Below, in pieces: positions 35,094 through 46,495 of a stretch of 64,000 nucleotides of DNA; positions within the stretch are counted from its first letter, which is position 1, and every line of letters starts with the position of its first letter. Under the pieces are notes generated by a model that did no database searches, had not been told where the DNA came from, and worked only from the letters and a program-made list of their open reading frames with translations. Source of the stretch: Ilyonectria destructans (taxonomy: Eukaryota > Ascomycota > Sordariomycetes > Hypocreales > Nectriaceae); contig JAHEWK010000014.1 in NCBI GenBank assembly GCA_020740775.1, forward strand, positions 1,426,001 through 1,490,000, in the 5' to 3' direction. Position numbers and translations under genes: made by a program.

Positions 35094-36947
35094 CTAAGAG
35101 AAGCCAAATGCAATCATCTCTTCGGAAGTCAAGGCACCATCTCCACAGGGGTATGTTTTGAACTTGTCCGCGTATTCTTCGTGGTGATCGCGAGCCTCGC
35201 TAAAGACTCTGCCCACAGTGCAAAGGGGCATATCAACAAATCCAGGTGTGCGGACACCGCCTTCCGCGATGACTTGACCATCGGCACCGATGCCAGCAGT
35301 AGCCGTAGAGTTCTCTAGCCTCTTATATCCAGTCTTATAACCATTCTTGCGGTATCCCTCATAAACGCTTCATATCGCGGTTGGTTAGACGCTCTTTGGT
35401 ACTAATAAAGCACCCACAGGGACGTACCTAATGACCATATCCTTCAAGGTCAGACCACCCCATTTCTCGGAATCGCTAGTAAGTTCCTTCTTTTCTCCGC
35501 CAGGCAAAGCCCAAAGCCGAAGTCTCTTGGGGTTGAACTCTGGCGGCGAGCGATAGGTCCAGGTAGAAAATCCGACAAAAAATGTATGTCCATCGTGACA
35601 GACGGACATTTGCTCGGATTTTTCCGAGTCTACCATCCAAGATAAGTTCTCACCAGATGTTACGCAGTCTTCTGGGACCATCCTATGAACTCGAGATCAG
35701 TACTTGAGCCGACAGCGGAAGCGTAGTACTTACAATATCATCGGGTACATACGCCCCGGGGCATCATAGATCTTTACCGTTGACTGCTTCCATGCAAGTG
35801 GTAACATTTGGGCATACAGGGTCTTCTGGGCCTCGGTGATCATCTCAGCAAAGTCGATGTCCCCTGGTATATCCAGAGCTAGACCATTATCGATCAAACC
35901 GCCGAGCATCTTCATATTCTCTACCTTCCCAGAGAATAGCGTGGGTACTATTTGAAGTTGCGCAGTTTTCCAGTGATTAAAAATGGTGCCCATCACAGTT
36001 GTGAGATCGTTCTGCAGGTCTGTGGCTCTACGCAGCTATTAGTTAGAACCTGATGTTGAGAAAACCGTAGTCAACTTACGTTGGTATATGCGCTTTTCCC
36101 TCGTTGAAAGCGAAAGTAATGGCTGAATTGGAGCTGTCTTTGAAGGCGCCGAATTCGTTGGCATTATTTTTGGCATACTGTGTAGCCTTGAAGACTTTAT
36201 GTTCTTGGTCAGTGTAGCGATTCTAAGAACCATAAATGATGTCTTACCAACGTTCCATGATACTGCAGACACAATGCCAGCGACAAACCCGAAGCTATTG
36301 AGTAAATCTGTGAGCCATGAGTTATCCTCTGCCGTCGCAGCGGGAGAGAATGTAGTTGAGAATGTGCTCATTGAGCTCTGCATCAATATCATTGCACTAT
36401 CCAAAGCACTGTGAACATTTCTTTGAAGCTAAAGAGGGAGGTTTTTATTAGCCATATGTACGCCCTCGTAGGATGGGATGAGATGGTGAGGCGGCCTACC
36501 GTATGCAGTGAGACAAATGAGTTGAGAATAAGCCATCTGCCACTCCGTATCAGTACCAAAAATCTATTATTCTCTCTTCTGACACGTACCCAGCCGGCTG
36601 CCGGAGTTGGGAGCAAAGCAGATTAGTACCGCACGAGTTCTCGCTCGTGTCACCACAGATCATTTGGTCCCTCCCGTTGTAGCCACTGGACACATATTCC
36701 GGAAATGAAAGCTCGCTGGGGTTGTCGGATGCCTGCCTGTTATACCAGGACCTGGTGATTGATTCCCATGCTACCGATCCGCCGGCTGCAGCCCAGCGAT
36801 CGGAGGGGTCAGACTCCATGTCGGATCACTGCATTGAGCGATAGCAGGGTCAACTACATCAGCTCGCGTGAGGTTCGAAAACCGTGGGAGGGCAAGACTT
36901 CCAGCAATGAAGTTAGGGAGCAGCAAAGAAACCAAGGAAAGCTTCAT
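35094..36947 (-). CDS. Secreted eight-exon protein of unknown function
   Basis: Eight exons give 489 residues: 36947-36858, 36813-36590, 36536-36500, 36428-36248, 36194-36080, 36027-35734, 35682-35428 and 35367-35094. Residues 1-20 form a signal peptide (MKLSLVSLLLPNFIAGSLAL), which decides the start over an in-frame codon 18 nt upstream. No transmembrane segment follows. The C-terminal part (GLTLKDMVISVYEGYRKNGY, then PGFVDMPLCTVGRVF and YPC) recalls the domain found after GH18 modules in large killer-toxin-like fungal chitinases. That is a recollection of pattern, not a search. The first intron would be only 44 nt, so the exon 1/2 junction is the weakest. All other junctions have canonical signals and keep frame. 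Confidence 0.78.
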
Positions 36948-37820
36948 GTCGGGCAAAGGAGACAATCAAGGGTTCGATGTTATTGCAGCTTTGAGACTTG
37001 CTTCATCTCTTCCCAGTCTCGAGTGGTTTCCGCTCTTTATATAACAAATATCCATTTGGAACTTATGGGCAGGTGGATTTGAGGCATTGACTTGGCTATC
37101 CGGGCATCATTCTTTGCTCTGCCCCCAAATAGCCAACACAAGTCGTCCCACTATCACTCGAAGGATTCACACTACATCAGCCAGGAACATTTGAGGGGGC
37201 CAGTAATAGTCGACTACAGATGCACTGGATGTGGCTGTCTTAGAGTCTACACTGGGTTATCACCACCCTGTTGCTTCCCATATCGTTGTTAGTAGAAGCA
37301 CTCCATCATTCTGGTGGTTGAGGACGTAAGCGGGCAAACCGGCGATCTGCAAACCGGCGACCAGTAAGCGGCGACCACACCCGACAACCTGATTGGTGAT
37401 ATAATCAGCGAATACGGGCACATGAAACTCGTGTAAGAGTCCATGGGGGTAACTAATTCAAGCATACTTGATTGTAGTAGTGGATGAGCTAAAAAGGCTT
37501 CGCCTCGCCCTAATTACGGAAGAGCGACAATGCTGGAGCTGTTCCTCTAACCGTTTTGGATACCGCCGCTGTGAGTGAGATCCATCATTGCCTGGGGGTG
37601 TATTGCATTAAGCTTGCAGACCACCTCCGGGGGGAGGAGTAGATATCGCAGATTGGTCAAACGGGACGATACTGTATGTGAAAGACCAACTGGCTGAAGT
37701 GGTTATTTAATATTTACTCTCACATGTGTATTCTATCCATCCATGCGTTTTGTAACTGAGATATCGTGGCCAAAAAAAAAGTATATAGCACCAGGAAGAA
37801 AATAGTACTTCCAACATACT
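36948..37820. other. Intergenic region
   Basis: 0.9 kb without a gene: promoter of the secreted protein on the left, 3' region of the regulator on the right. Short A- and T-rich runs but no repeat family. Confidence 0.5.
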
Positions 37821-39474
37821 TCACTGAAGGTGAAGAACCTCCCGTAGCCTGTGGGATTGTCTCCTCATCCAGTCGACCTGCCCCTCGCGAACCACCGTCC
37901 CTGCACCTCCCAGTCCACTGCAATCTCCCACAATTTCCAGTACTTTCTCCAACGTGTTATACATCATGTACAAGCCTGAAGCTGCCACCTGCTGTCTGTG
38001 CTCCGTTGCCTCCCGGGGAAACATGCTGCTCACATTTGACACAGACAGCGCCACAGAGTCCGTCGAGATGCTGGCGCTCACATCCATGGTCATAAATGGT
38101 ACGCTAGCACAGACTTCATCCACCAGGATCTGTACCTTGCCTATGAACATAGGGGGTACTATTTCAGTCGTCTGTGGCTGATCCAGTCCGTTTTTGGCCA
38201 AGATAGCGACAGAGCAATCACGGATGAGCTCAAGAACGCCCAGTTCGGTGATCCTCTGGCGGTTCAGTGAGTTAGCCATCGAGAGGCTTGTGTAAACAGC
38301 TGGGCTGGCATGTTCATACACAGCGGCGGCTGGTGTTGATGAAACGAGAGTGCAGACAGGGAGGGACATTGGCTTCCAGGTTTGTGGAAGGGTATTTCGC
38401 CAAATATCACATTTCATCGCGAGATTGATGGCACTGGTAAGGATATCGTCCCAATGCACGTTGTCGAGGGTGGCTTTCTTGGCTAGGCGAGCTGGCGTTG
38501 TATTCTGAGAAGATAGTACTTCATGATTCGACCTCAACAGATGCTGGAGTTGGGAAAGCTGAAATGCCAGTGTGTCTGCCTCGATCGCTGAACTCTCTGG
38601 GCGAGAATTTACACCACCACCCCAGACAGCATGAACAGTCTCGAGACCAGACAGCTCGGTCAATTTTTTCCCGTTGTGGTGGAGTAGCCTGTTTCGAGAA
38701 GCAATGACGAGGCGCCACGATAACTCGTCTCGGTAGTTGAGAGAGCCACGGTGCTGCAGCAGGGCCATGCATCCTATTATATGAGAACGTGCATAGGAGA
38801 CACAATTTCCCCTCCCGAATGCAGCCCTGTTGCTCTCATATGCATCTAAAACGAGAGTTGTCATCAGTAGCTCGTCAGACTTGCTCTGCGCCGGGTTGGA
38901 GATGGCTTCTTGGGTTCGGGACACGGCTTCGGCATATACTGTGTGCTCCAGTGCTGATACATCGCCGCGCAAGTTGTGTAGATGAACCACTTGAAGTGCA
39001 AGTGCTGTGGCTGCTCTGGACAGAGGAGAAGACGGACTGGACTTGGAGAACATTGTGGGGAGGATGCCGAAGAAACTGCAACTAGCCTCAGAATCGTGAC
39101 TAAGGCTGTAGCGAAGGAAGAAGAAGCCCAAAGCAATAGACTCAGCATCTTGCGCGATGCTTGGAGGGATGGTGGAGAGCCCTGAGGAGATGAGGTTGGA
39201 GTCTGGCGAACTTCGTGGTGTCAACGTTACGTTGCTCCGTGCAGCATGCCGTTTCACGGTCTTGGCCGTTTCATCCCTGTGCGCCTTTTCGAAAACATCG
39301 CTATACCCTGGGCACGAAATTCCTTTCGTAGTACATTTAACGCAAGCCGGCTTTCTCTGATCACACTATGCACGCTCAGCTCGGCTCAGTCAGATCGGGG
39401 GGAATCATGCAACTCACCTTAATTCTTCGGGCCCGGCACCTCCGGCATCCCTTGCTTGGGCCGTTGTACACCAT
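37821..39474 (-). CDS. Zn2Cys6 transcription factor (Fungal_trans_2/DUF3468-like)
   Basis: Nuclear DNA-binding regulator. Two exons, 39474-39418 and 39365-37821, give 533 residues. The intron (GTGAGT donor, CATAG acceptor) splits the zinc cluster after GCRRCRARRIK and restores CDQRKPACVKC and CTTKGISC. That gives C-x2-C-x6-C-x6-C-x2-C-x6-C within the first 40 residues, followed by PGYSD, typical of regulators with a DUF3468-type C-terminal domain. The intron position, just before the third Cys, is the same as in the other regulator of this window. The gene diverges from the Diels-Alderase-like gene with 547 bp between the starts, so that gene is the obvious candidate target. No defect seen. 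Confidence 0.92.
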
Positions 39475-40021
39475 TTCAGAACCGCTTGCCAGGCTATCGA
39501 CGGCCACCCGTTCTGATGTGCCTCAAGTTGGAAAGGTGGAAGTTGTATTAAAATGATCGAGCTGACGAGGAAACACGACATCTGAAGGATTCATACAGTT
39601 GACCAATGAACGTGCTGCGCGAGGATACCCCAACTCGGGTTAGCCCCAACATCCCAGGTGCATCCATCGCATGGGAGGCTCAGCCAGGGTTCAATACGTA
39701 AGGCATTAGGTAGGATCCGAGTTCCTAAGCCCATCTTGAAGGATGCTTGCGGCCAGGAGGTTGTAATTAGACACGATGCCTCGTTGATATTCTCGGTTTT
39801 GAATGCAAGAATGCTCAACTTGGTGAGCCCTTGCGAGATTGACCTCCGTGATGACAACGTAATGAGTCCACACTGCCTCACTCCAGGCTCGGGGCAGACT
39901 GTCGCTCGACTATAAGAGGCGATGGAAAAGTTACCAAGTGAATCATAATCTCTCTTCAAGCCCTCCAACACAGCTCAGATATCCTTTCGCACCCAAACCA
40001 GAACCAAGCTTTTCTTCAATT
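39475..40021. promoter_or_regulatory. Shared promoter of the regulator and the Diels-Alderase-like gene
   Basis: 547 bp between divergent starts. CGG triplets and GC-rich patches lie near 39660-39680 and 39880-39900, but no strong symmetric Zn2Cys6 site stands out. The right end is pyrimidine-rich up to the ATG at 40022. Function as a shared promoter is inferred from gene layout. Confidence 0.4.
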
Positions 40022-41224
40022 ATGCGATTCAATCACCTCATTGCCTCTATGGCCTTCCTGCCTGGGTTGTTCGTTTCAGCGACTCTCCAACCCAACAAAT
40101 GCGTTGAGCATCGATCCCTTTCTGGGGAATTTGTCGAAGGACCCGCAAAAATGAGCGCGGATCCTCTTGTTCAGTTCGATGCCCCTATGGTCACCGTTTT
40201 CAACAGCACCATCAGCGAAAATTGGTCTTTTGACGCCACTTCCTATGACGGCAAGGCCAGCATTGTCGTTTATGTCACCAGAGGCACTGTTGCCGGCAAA
40301 GTCGGCGCACAACGCGGCTTGATCTCTGTGTCTTGGGCCAACGGAACTCGCTACATGGAAAATGCATTTGTTGAAATGTCAACCGTGACTACTTGTCCGA
40401 AGTCTACATCTGGGCTCTGGACAAACCAAGCCGGAAACATCACTTGGGGCTTCACCGCGTCTACCGACTTCAAACATTCTCTCTTCACCATCAAATCGCC
40501 CACCATCAATGGCACATTCAAACTCAAGTCCCGAGGCCCTGCTATCTACCCCGGGGGCTTAGTGTATCCGAATGCCAACGCCAGTGTCATGTTGGCCCCG
40601 GAGATGTACTGGCAAGAACAATTCCCCGTCGCCGATGCCGAAGTGAACTTGGACATTCGCGGCACACCCTTCATCATGTCCGGCGTCGGCGGGCGGGACA
40701 AGAATTGGAATTCTCGCCCGTGGGCCGTAATCAGTGGCAACTGGGACATGGCGCGGACGCTTGTTGGTCCATACGGCTTGATGTTTTGGAACTACACATC
40801 AGCCATAGACGGGCGGTCCTATTTCAGCGCTACTCTGATGAAGGACAACGAAGTCATATTCCGCACTTCAAATGGACAGTCTTCGTACTCAGAAACCTAC
40901 GGCAGCGTCAAGCTTACCTACGGTGGCCCTGTCCATCTGTCCTCCGCTCCAGGAACCTCATCTCCGTTGCCCAAATCGCGCCACACTGGATACCTCATTG
41001 ATTTGCTGTCCCCTGAGACGGGCGAGCATTGGCGCTTCAAGCTTGATTTCTCTCAGACGACGTTCTGGTTTTCAGCGAGTGAGACCTTGAACGTGGGTCA
41101 ATTCGCTGGAAAGGTCTCTGGTGGCTTGGTGGGTGGGAAGAAATTCAGGGGAGTAGCGTCTGGCTCAGTCCAGGAGTACGTTCTCTCTGGACGACGTGAC
41201 ATATCAGATCTGCCAGCTGTTTAA
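40022..41224 (+). CDS. Secreted Diels-Alderase-like (lipocalin-type) protein
   Basis: Single-exon gene of 400 residues. The start at 40022 (MRFNHLIASMAFLPG) gives a signal peptide and is preferred over an upstream start at 39938. The two-part beta-rich architecture matches the fungal Diels-Alderase/hydroxyneurosporene-synthase-like family (Fsa2, MycB and CghA are characterised members). Shared features are GRDKNWNSRPW, the GPYGLMFWNYTS segment, SYFSATLMKDNEV, a HTGYLIDLLSPETGEHWRF stretch, and the closing GGLVGGKKFRGVASG with EYVL. Characterised members catalyse intramolecular [4+2] cycloadditions of polyenes in decalin-type natural product pathways. No polyketide synthase is in the window, so the substrate is unknown. 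The N-glycosylation sequons and signal peptide suggest passage through the ER. Confidence 0.8.
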   Translation: MRFNHLIASMAFLPGLFVSATLQPNKCVEHRSLSGEFVEGPAKMSADPLVQFDAPMVTVFNSTISENWSFDATSYDGKASIVVYVTRGTVAGKVGAQRGLISVSWANGTRYMENAFVEMSTVTTCPKSTSGLWTNQAGNITWGFTASTDFKHSLFTIKSPTINGTFKLKSRGPAIYPGGLVYPNANASVMLAPEMYWQEQFPVADAEVNLDIRGTPFIMSGVGGRDKNWNSRPWAVISGNWDMARTLVGPYGLMFWNYTSAIDGRSYFSATLMKDNEVIFRTSNGQSSYSETYGSVKLTYGGPVHLSSAPGTSSPLPKSRHTGYLIDLLSPETGEHWRFKLDFSQTTFWFSASETLNVGQFAGKVSGGLVGGKKFRGVASGSVQEYVLSGRRDISDLPAV

Positions 41225-41877
41225 TAGGCAAAACAACAAATATTGCATTTCTTACTCTCGGAAGCCTAGGCGAGGTTGTCGCCGCTGCCATGCAAATGGT
41301 ATTGTATCGCGCAGAGCCATACAGGTTACTGTTGATGGAAAAAACGGGGCGGAGGTTTTATCCGGCTAGCTCGGACCGAGGTCAGGGCTACACGGTTCCT
41401 CTGCCAGCTGTTGTGATATTATATCTGTAAATAGATTCAGATAGATCATGAATGAAACTAGAAAAAGAAATCGCAGTCACCACAGCATTGCCCACTGCCT
41501 ATCTTTCCTGGAGACGAAAATCGTCATCATATCGATCCAAAGGAGCAAATTGCAGTGACGGGTATTTACCGATATGAGTGGGAGTGAAACCCGCCACCTG
41601 AATATGTAAGTGACGATCGAAGTGGTACAATGGATGATGCCTTAAATTTTCCCACGGAGGATCAGTATGAAGCCTGCGCACGTTACCGGACAAAGCATGA
41701 AAGGATACGAGATGTAACTCAAGTTATTAAGGCGCCATAATTAGCCAAAAACGGAAATTTAACACACATTTTGTCCCATGCTGACAAATCCAAGACATTG
41801 ATGAATTCGTTCGTCGGCATTCGTGACACCCAAGGCCATCTTCCTTCCTTAGTCTAACACTTCCGCTGTTGTTCACC
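41225..41877. other. Intergenic region
   Basis: 0.65 kb with no gene. A pyrimidine-rich stretch just before 41878 is the likely 5' UTR of the next gene. Confidence 0.55.
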
Positions 41878-42647
41878 ATGAAGGTTATCGTTACTGGTGC
41901 CACAGGTTTCATCGGCAGCGCCGTAATCCGAGAATGTGTTGGGAATGATGAAATTACGCACGTGTTTGCCCTCACAAGGAAGCCGCTTCCAGAAGAAATT
42001 GCAAGGCATGAGAAGGTTTCGGTCATAATCCACCAGGATTTTTCCAGCTATCCTCAGAACATTTTGGACCAGCTTCAAGGATCCGAGGCTTGTATTTGGC
42101 ATGTTTGAATTTCGACCTACTCCAAACATATATTGACCATGGGTTCAGGACCGTCGGCGGTCGCGCACCTCAGTTTCCTGACATCGAGACATATCGAAAG
42201 GTTCAGGTCGATTACACTCTAGCTGGAGCAAATGCCTTCGCTGAATCCCTAACTTCCAAGCTGCCGGAAGACAAAAGTTTCCGTTTCGTTTTCTGCAGTG
42301 GAAAATACGCCGAGTGCGACCAAGACAAGCCCCTGGCCTTCTTAGCTGATACCAGACATATGAAAGTATGGTAACCAAAAGATGTTGTGAATCGATTCTA
42401 ATCATTGACCTAGGGCCAAGTCGAGCAAAAATTACGTGAACTTGCAGATGACAAAAAGAATCGAATTGAAGTCTGGTGCGCGCGGCCAAGTGGTGTTCTC
42501 CCTCCCGGCGCAGGCGTGCTCAGCAGACTAGCTGGGAAGCTTTACGATGGCATCTCAGCACAACAGCTATCAAAGGCGTTGGTTCAAATTTCGGTTCACG
42601 GATATGAAAAACAGGTCATTGAGTCCCATGAATTATTGCAAATGTAA
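41878..42647 (+). CDS. NAD(P)-binding Rossmann protein (epimerase/NmrA-like)
   Basis: Small extended-SDR-like protein. Three exons, 41878-42098, 42149-42365 and 42414-42647, give 223 residues. The N-terminus MKVIVTGATGFIGSAVIREC has the GxxGxxG cofactor loop. No GT donor gives the right phase at the first intron. A GC donor (GCATGT at 42099) with the TTCAG acceptor at 42148 restores CIWTVGGRAPQFPD, the expected W-x-[LV]-GG-[RK]-A pattern of relatives. The second intron is ordinary (GTATGG to CCTAG). A classical YxxxK is not evident; YRKVQVDYTLAGANA may be the equivalent helix. If the GC-AG intron is not used, the gene is frameshifted and may be a pseudogene. Confidence 0.75.
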
Positions 42648-43079
42648 TCTAGTGGTTTTTTTTTTATCGTGTTCCCGTTGCTGCTCTGTATAGGCGACCT
42701 TATGAAGACTGCGCAGGCTCAATTATTAGTGAAGGTGTGGATCTTGACCCGGTGGACACTCCTACATAAATCCTGCGGGCTAAATTGCTCAAACCTCCCA
42801 AGGGACAAGGTCTCTCTCTCATAGTTAAAGGGAGGGGAAAATCCCAAGATGAATAAAAATATCGTAAACGTGATATTGCTGCCGACAATCATATTTCACC
42901 TAAATGTTGGATGGTTCTAGGGTAAGTTAGCCATAAGGGCCGATGGGACTCGGAACTTACGAGCGTCGGGGTTCTAACGGCCGACCGCCGACGTCACCCA
43001 GAAATCTCCAGAAATCATCCGAGGCCAAAGCTGCATCCGTCTCTCCACCAAACAGCCCAAACAACGGACCCAATTGACG
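42648..43079. other. Intergenic region
   Basis: 432 bp, no gene; contains a T(9-10) run near 42657 and the COX11 promoter. Confidence 0.6.
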
Positions 43080-44028
43080 ATGAACACCGCGCCCCGAATT
43101 GCGCGAAGCTCCCTGCGGGCTGGCTCGTCGCCATGGTCCTGCTTCTTTTGCCAGAATGCGCGCCCGCGCCTGCAGCAGCCCCGCGTCAACCTCAGCCGAA
43201 AGGCCTCGAACCAGGCGCCTAGGAACAGCCAACCTCCAAAGCACTACCCAACGATGGACGAGATCCGAGCGCATTACGGCCGCAAGAACCGATCAGTAGC
43301 GTATGAGCACTGGAGGTCCGCTGGGAACCATGCCTGACACCGTTTAGGTACTACACTCTTAGCACGATTCTCGGATTCGTCGCCCTCACCTACGGCTCGG
43401 TCCCGCTCTATAAGATGGTATGAGCTGTTTACCTGGAACTCTCGGCTTGCGACCTAACATGTTGAAAGATCTGTCAAACCACTGGTTGGGGTGGTCAGCC
43501 TGTGCGAGCCCACGGCGGCCCCGGAGGCAACGACGACATCGACATCGCGACCCGAGTTGTGCCTGTCAAGGACGCGAAACGCATCAAAGTGACATTCAAC
43601 GCCTCCGTCTCCGACGTCCTTCCCTGGAAGTTCACCCCCCAGCAGCGGGAGGTGCGCGTGCTCCCCGGCGAGACCGCATTGGCCTTTTACACGGCGACGA
43701 ACACAAGCGATACGGACATCATTGGCGTGGCGACGTACAGCGTGACCCCCGCCCAGTGTGCTCCTTACTTCAGCAAGATCCAGTGCTTTTGCTTCGAGGA
43801 GCAGCGCCTAAATGCCGGAGAGACTGTCGATATGCCCGTCTTCTTCTACCTGGACCCCGACCTGTTGAACGATTTGAACATGAAGGGCGTGGAAACCGTG
43901 ACGTTGAACTACACCTTCTTCAGTGAGTCCTTCTGAGCTGTGACGGAGACAATTGGCCTTGCTAACAATAAACAGAAGCGAGGTATGATAACAACGGACG
44001 ATTCCAGAGACCGGCTTCGCTACTATAG
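43080..44028 (+). CDS. COX11: Cytochrome c oxidase assembly protein Cox11
   Basis: Mitochondrial inner-membrane copper chaperone that delivers copper to the CuB site of Cox1. Four exons, 43080-43300, 43348-43417, 43469-43922 and 43976-44028, give 265 residues. The N-terminus is Arg/Ser-rich and fits a mitochondrial targeting peptide. One transmembrane helix lies at about residues 75-97 (YTLSTILGFVALTYGSVPLY). It is followed by ICQTTGWGG and the copper-binding CFCFEEQ (Cys203, Cys205) in the intermembrane-space domain. The last short exon (KARYDNNGRFQRPASLL) is joined by GTGAGT/AACAG with GCTAAC upstream. The ATG at 43080 is used. Start, membrane helix and motifs all fit the family; nothing odd. 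Confidence 0.96.
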
Positions 44029-44630
44029 TTGGCCGAACTGAAAGAAGTGATGTGTACGATACGCCCTCCTCTTTATCATATGTATATCCGCTAGAAGCCT
44101 CAATTGGCAAAATAGAATATCCTTGGATATCCGTGAAGAAACCTACTGCTTGCTAAGCTAAGCCGCCTGCGGTCGCTTGATGCTACAGGCTTGTTGGCTC
44201 TTGGGATCTTGACCCGATTTCTGGAACAGTTCGGGTGATGCTGTGATTGTTCTGATGGACCTGGAGTACGCCAGAGGTGCGGCGAAGCCTCCACTGCAAT
44301 TTTAGCGGCTTGAGGGGAGTCGAGATGTTCCACTTTTCCATCCTTCGACCTGGACTAGCAGCTCCAGTCATGCAAGTTCTTGCGAAGCGGGGCTAATTAC
44401 TCGTGGAGCTCTCAAATTCTGACGGCTTATTCATTGCCCAGCCCCCTGGGTGGGTCTCAGCTTGTGGTACCTACGTAGGGTACGAAATCACGTGCGGACC
44501 CACCGCGCACAGGTTCGTGTAAATTTCACCCACAACCTCTCCTTCTCTCGAAACTTTCTGTCCGTCAACCCGCCTCATCACCCAACGCCCAACGCCGAAG
44601 AACAGTTTTCGTCGCCAAACAACCGCCAAA
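44029..44630. other. Intergenic: COX11 3' region and RPL26 promoter
   Basis: 0.6 kb. A CACGTG box lies near 44492, and the 100 bp before the RPL26 ATG are rich in C and T, as in many ribosomal protein gene promoters. No gene seen. Confidence 0.55.
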
Positions 44631-45194
44631 ATGGTCAAGGTCAACCCCCGTGAGTTTCCCTCCTGCGAGCGCCATCAATTCGATATGCGCCTCCCCGTTT
44701 CCTCGTCGCATTGGCGCTGACCGTTTCCTGCAGAGGTTTCGTCTTCCCGACGCAAGAGCCGTGCCGCTCACTTCAAGGCTCCCTCTGACCGTCGCCGTGT
44801 CATCATGAGCGCCCCTCTCTCCAAGGAGCTCCGTGAGAAGTACAACGTGAGTTGCCCTGCGCTCCCCAGAGAAAAATTCTCTCCCTGCGACAGTTGACTG
44901 ACTGAATCAAAACAGGTCCGCAGCATCCCCATCCGCAAGGACGACGAGGTCACCATTGTCCGCGGCACCAACAAGGGCCGTGAGGGCAAGGTCACCTCCG
45001 TGTACCGTCTCAAGTACGTTATCCACGTCGAGCGTATCACCCGCGACAAGGCCTCCGGCCAGTCCGTCCCTCTGGGCCTCCACCCCTCCAACGTCGTCAT
45101 CACCAAGCTCAAGCTTGACAAGGACCGTGAGGACATCCTGGCCCGCTCCAAGGTTGGCCGTGAGCTCCGCGCCAACAACAAGGTCACCGCTTAA
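44631..45194 (+). CDS. RPL26: 60S ribosomal protein L26 (uL24)
   Basis: Cytosolic large-subunit protein near the exit tunnel. Three exons, 44631-44649 (19 nt, MVKVNP), 44734-44846 and 44916-45194, give 136 residues. The sequence is highly conserved: [17 protein letters not shown] near the N-terminus, the KOW motif region [18 protein letters not shown], and the basic C-terminus. The very short first exon followed by an intron is typical of fungal ribosomal protein genes. Codon use is strongly biased to C-ending codons, as expected for a highly expressed gene. Confidence 0.98.
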
Positions 45195-46495
45195 GCGTTG
45201 ACTCTTGGACACAATTGAACAAAACGACAAACCTCCCCGAGGACGAATTCTTTCTACGCACACCATGGGCAAAAGTTGATGAGGAATGGGCACATACTCC
45301 GGCGTTTTTGCGATACCAACGTCCTTTTCGGCGCGGTACGGTTCTACAGCAGGGTAGATGAATTGAGAATTCACCGGTTCTCAATGGCCATTTCACTCAG
45401 TGGGTGAAATGTTCCATGGGAGGTTTATCCCGAAGTCTTGCCTGCTCTACGAGTCCCATCGTGATCTTCCGACGGCTCGTGTCCGGCACGTTGCCGCTCG
45501 TCTGCATCGTAGACTTCCACTGATCAACCTCAAGACTACCAGACGGTATCGTCTTCGTAGACTTTCTGCAATATCACCGCACTTCAAGTGCTTCCTTCAA
45601 AGGTAGGTCTGTAGACATTATCCACCGCCATAATATCTCCGCGTCAACCACTTAGATCCATGGTTTTCGAGGTAAACGAATGGCGAAGAGCAAACCCTGT
45701 AGGTCCAGAACTATCATGATGGACCTACTCTCGCCCGAAGATTTTCTCCGAGTTCCCAATGAGGCTGGAAATTTGATGGTGAGGAACATACCATGACTTG
45801 ATCGCCTAGCAGTTTGACAGTTGTAGACGTGTCAAACATGTAACGCGCATCTGTTGTCTGTTGCTATGTCACGGTGTCTGCAGACTCTAGCTCGTGCAGC
45901 TCGCTCAGCTCGCTGGTGTTACCAGTCATACGCAGCTGCGATCCTGGTCCAAGACGACGGAGCATCAAGTCACATCAAACGAGAACAGATTATAGCAAGG
46001 TGTGGTGTATTAAGCTAGAGTTATGTAAGAGCAAGGCATGATTCTATCCGTACAAGAGGCTCAATAGTCATTAACATCGTGTTCCATCCCCCAAATCGCA
46101 ACTGGTCTCCGTCCATGTCCATCCACTGAGAATGGTTCATGAACTCAAGATGCGATGCATCAAGATGACCTTTTCCCGATGTCTGTCCGTGTCCGTTATT
46201 ACCGTAAAACATTTTGTACTCTAACAATTGTGAGGCCTCGAGCGCCTGAAATCCGATCTTTCTTCCGGTGTCGGTGAGGCGCAGATGACGATGCTGGCCT
46301 GGCTTTCTAGGCTTCAGTGCAAGCAAAAACATTGTTCGTTGAGGTGATGATGCGCGAAAAGAAGAATGCATTCAAACGGGTAACCGCATGCGAAAGTACA
46401 CATGCAAGTCGTAAGTCTAACAGTCAAACGAAATGCTCATCGAGGAGCATTTGAGTGCGTTGCTAGATGCTGGTGATGATGAAGTCGTCCAACTC
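45195..46495. other. Convergent intergenic region
   Basis: 1.3 kb between convergent genes. A minus-strand ATG frame of 116 codons (46371-46021) has no domain and probably lies in the 3' UTR of the next gene. The repeated word GCTCGTGCAGCTCGCTCAGCTCGC near 45890-45912 is a short local duplication. Confidence 0.5.

Noticed and set aside
12911..42647. Complete secondary metabolite gene cluster
   Set aside because: No PKS, NRPS, terpene synthase or DMATS frame anywhere in the window, so the label is not justified.
46021..46371. 116-codon ATG-initiated minus frame
   Set aside because: Sits in the probable 3' UTR of the disordered-protein gene; no domain and no promoter-like region of its own.
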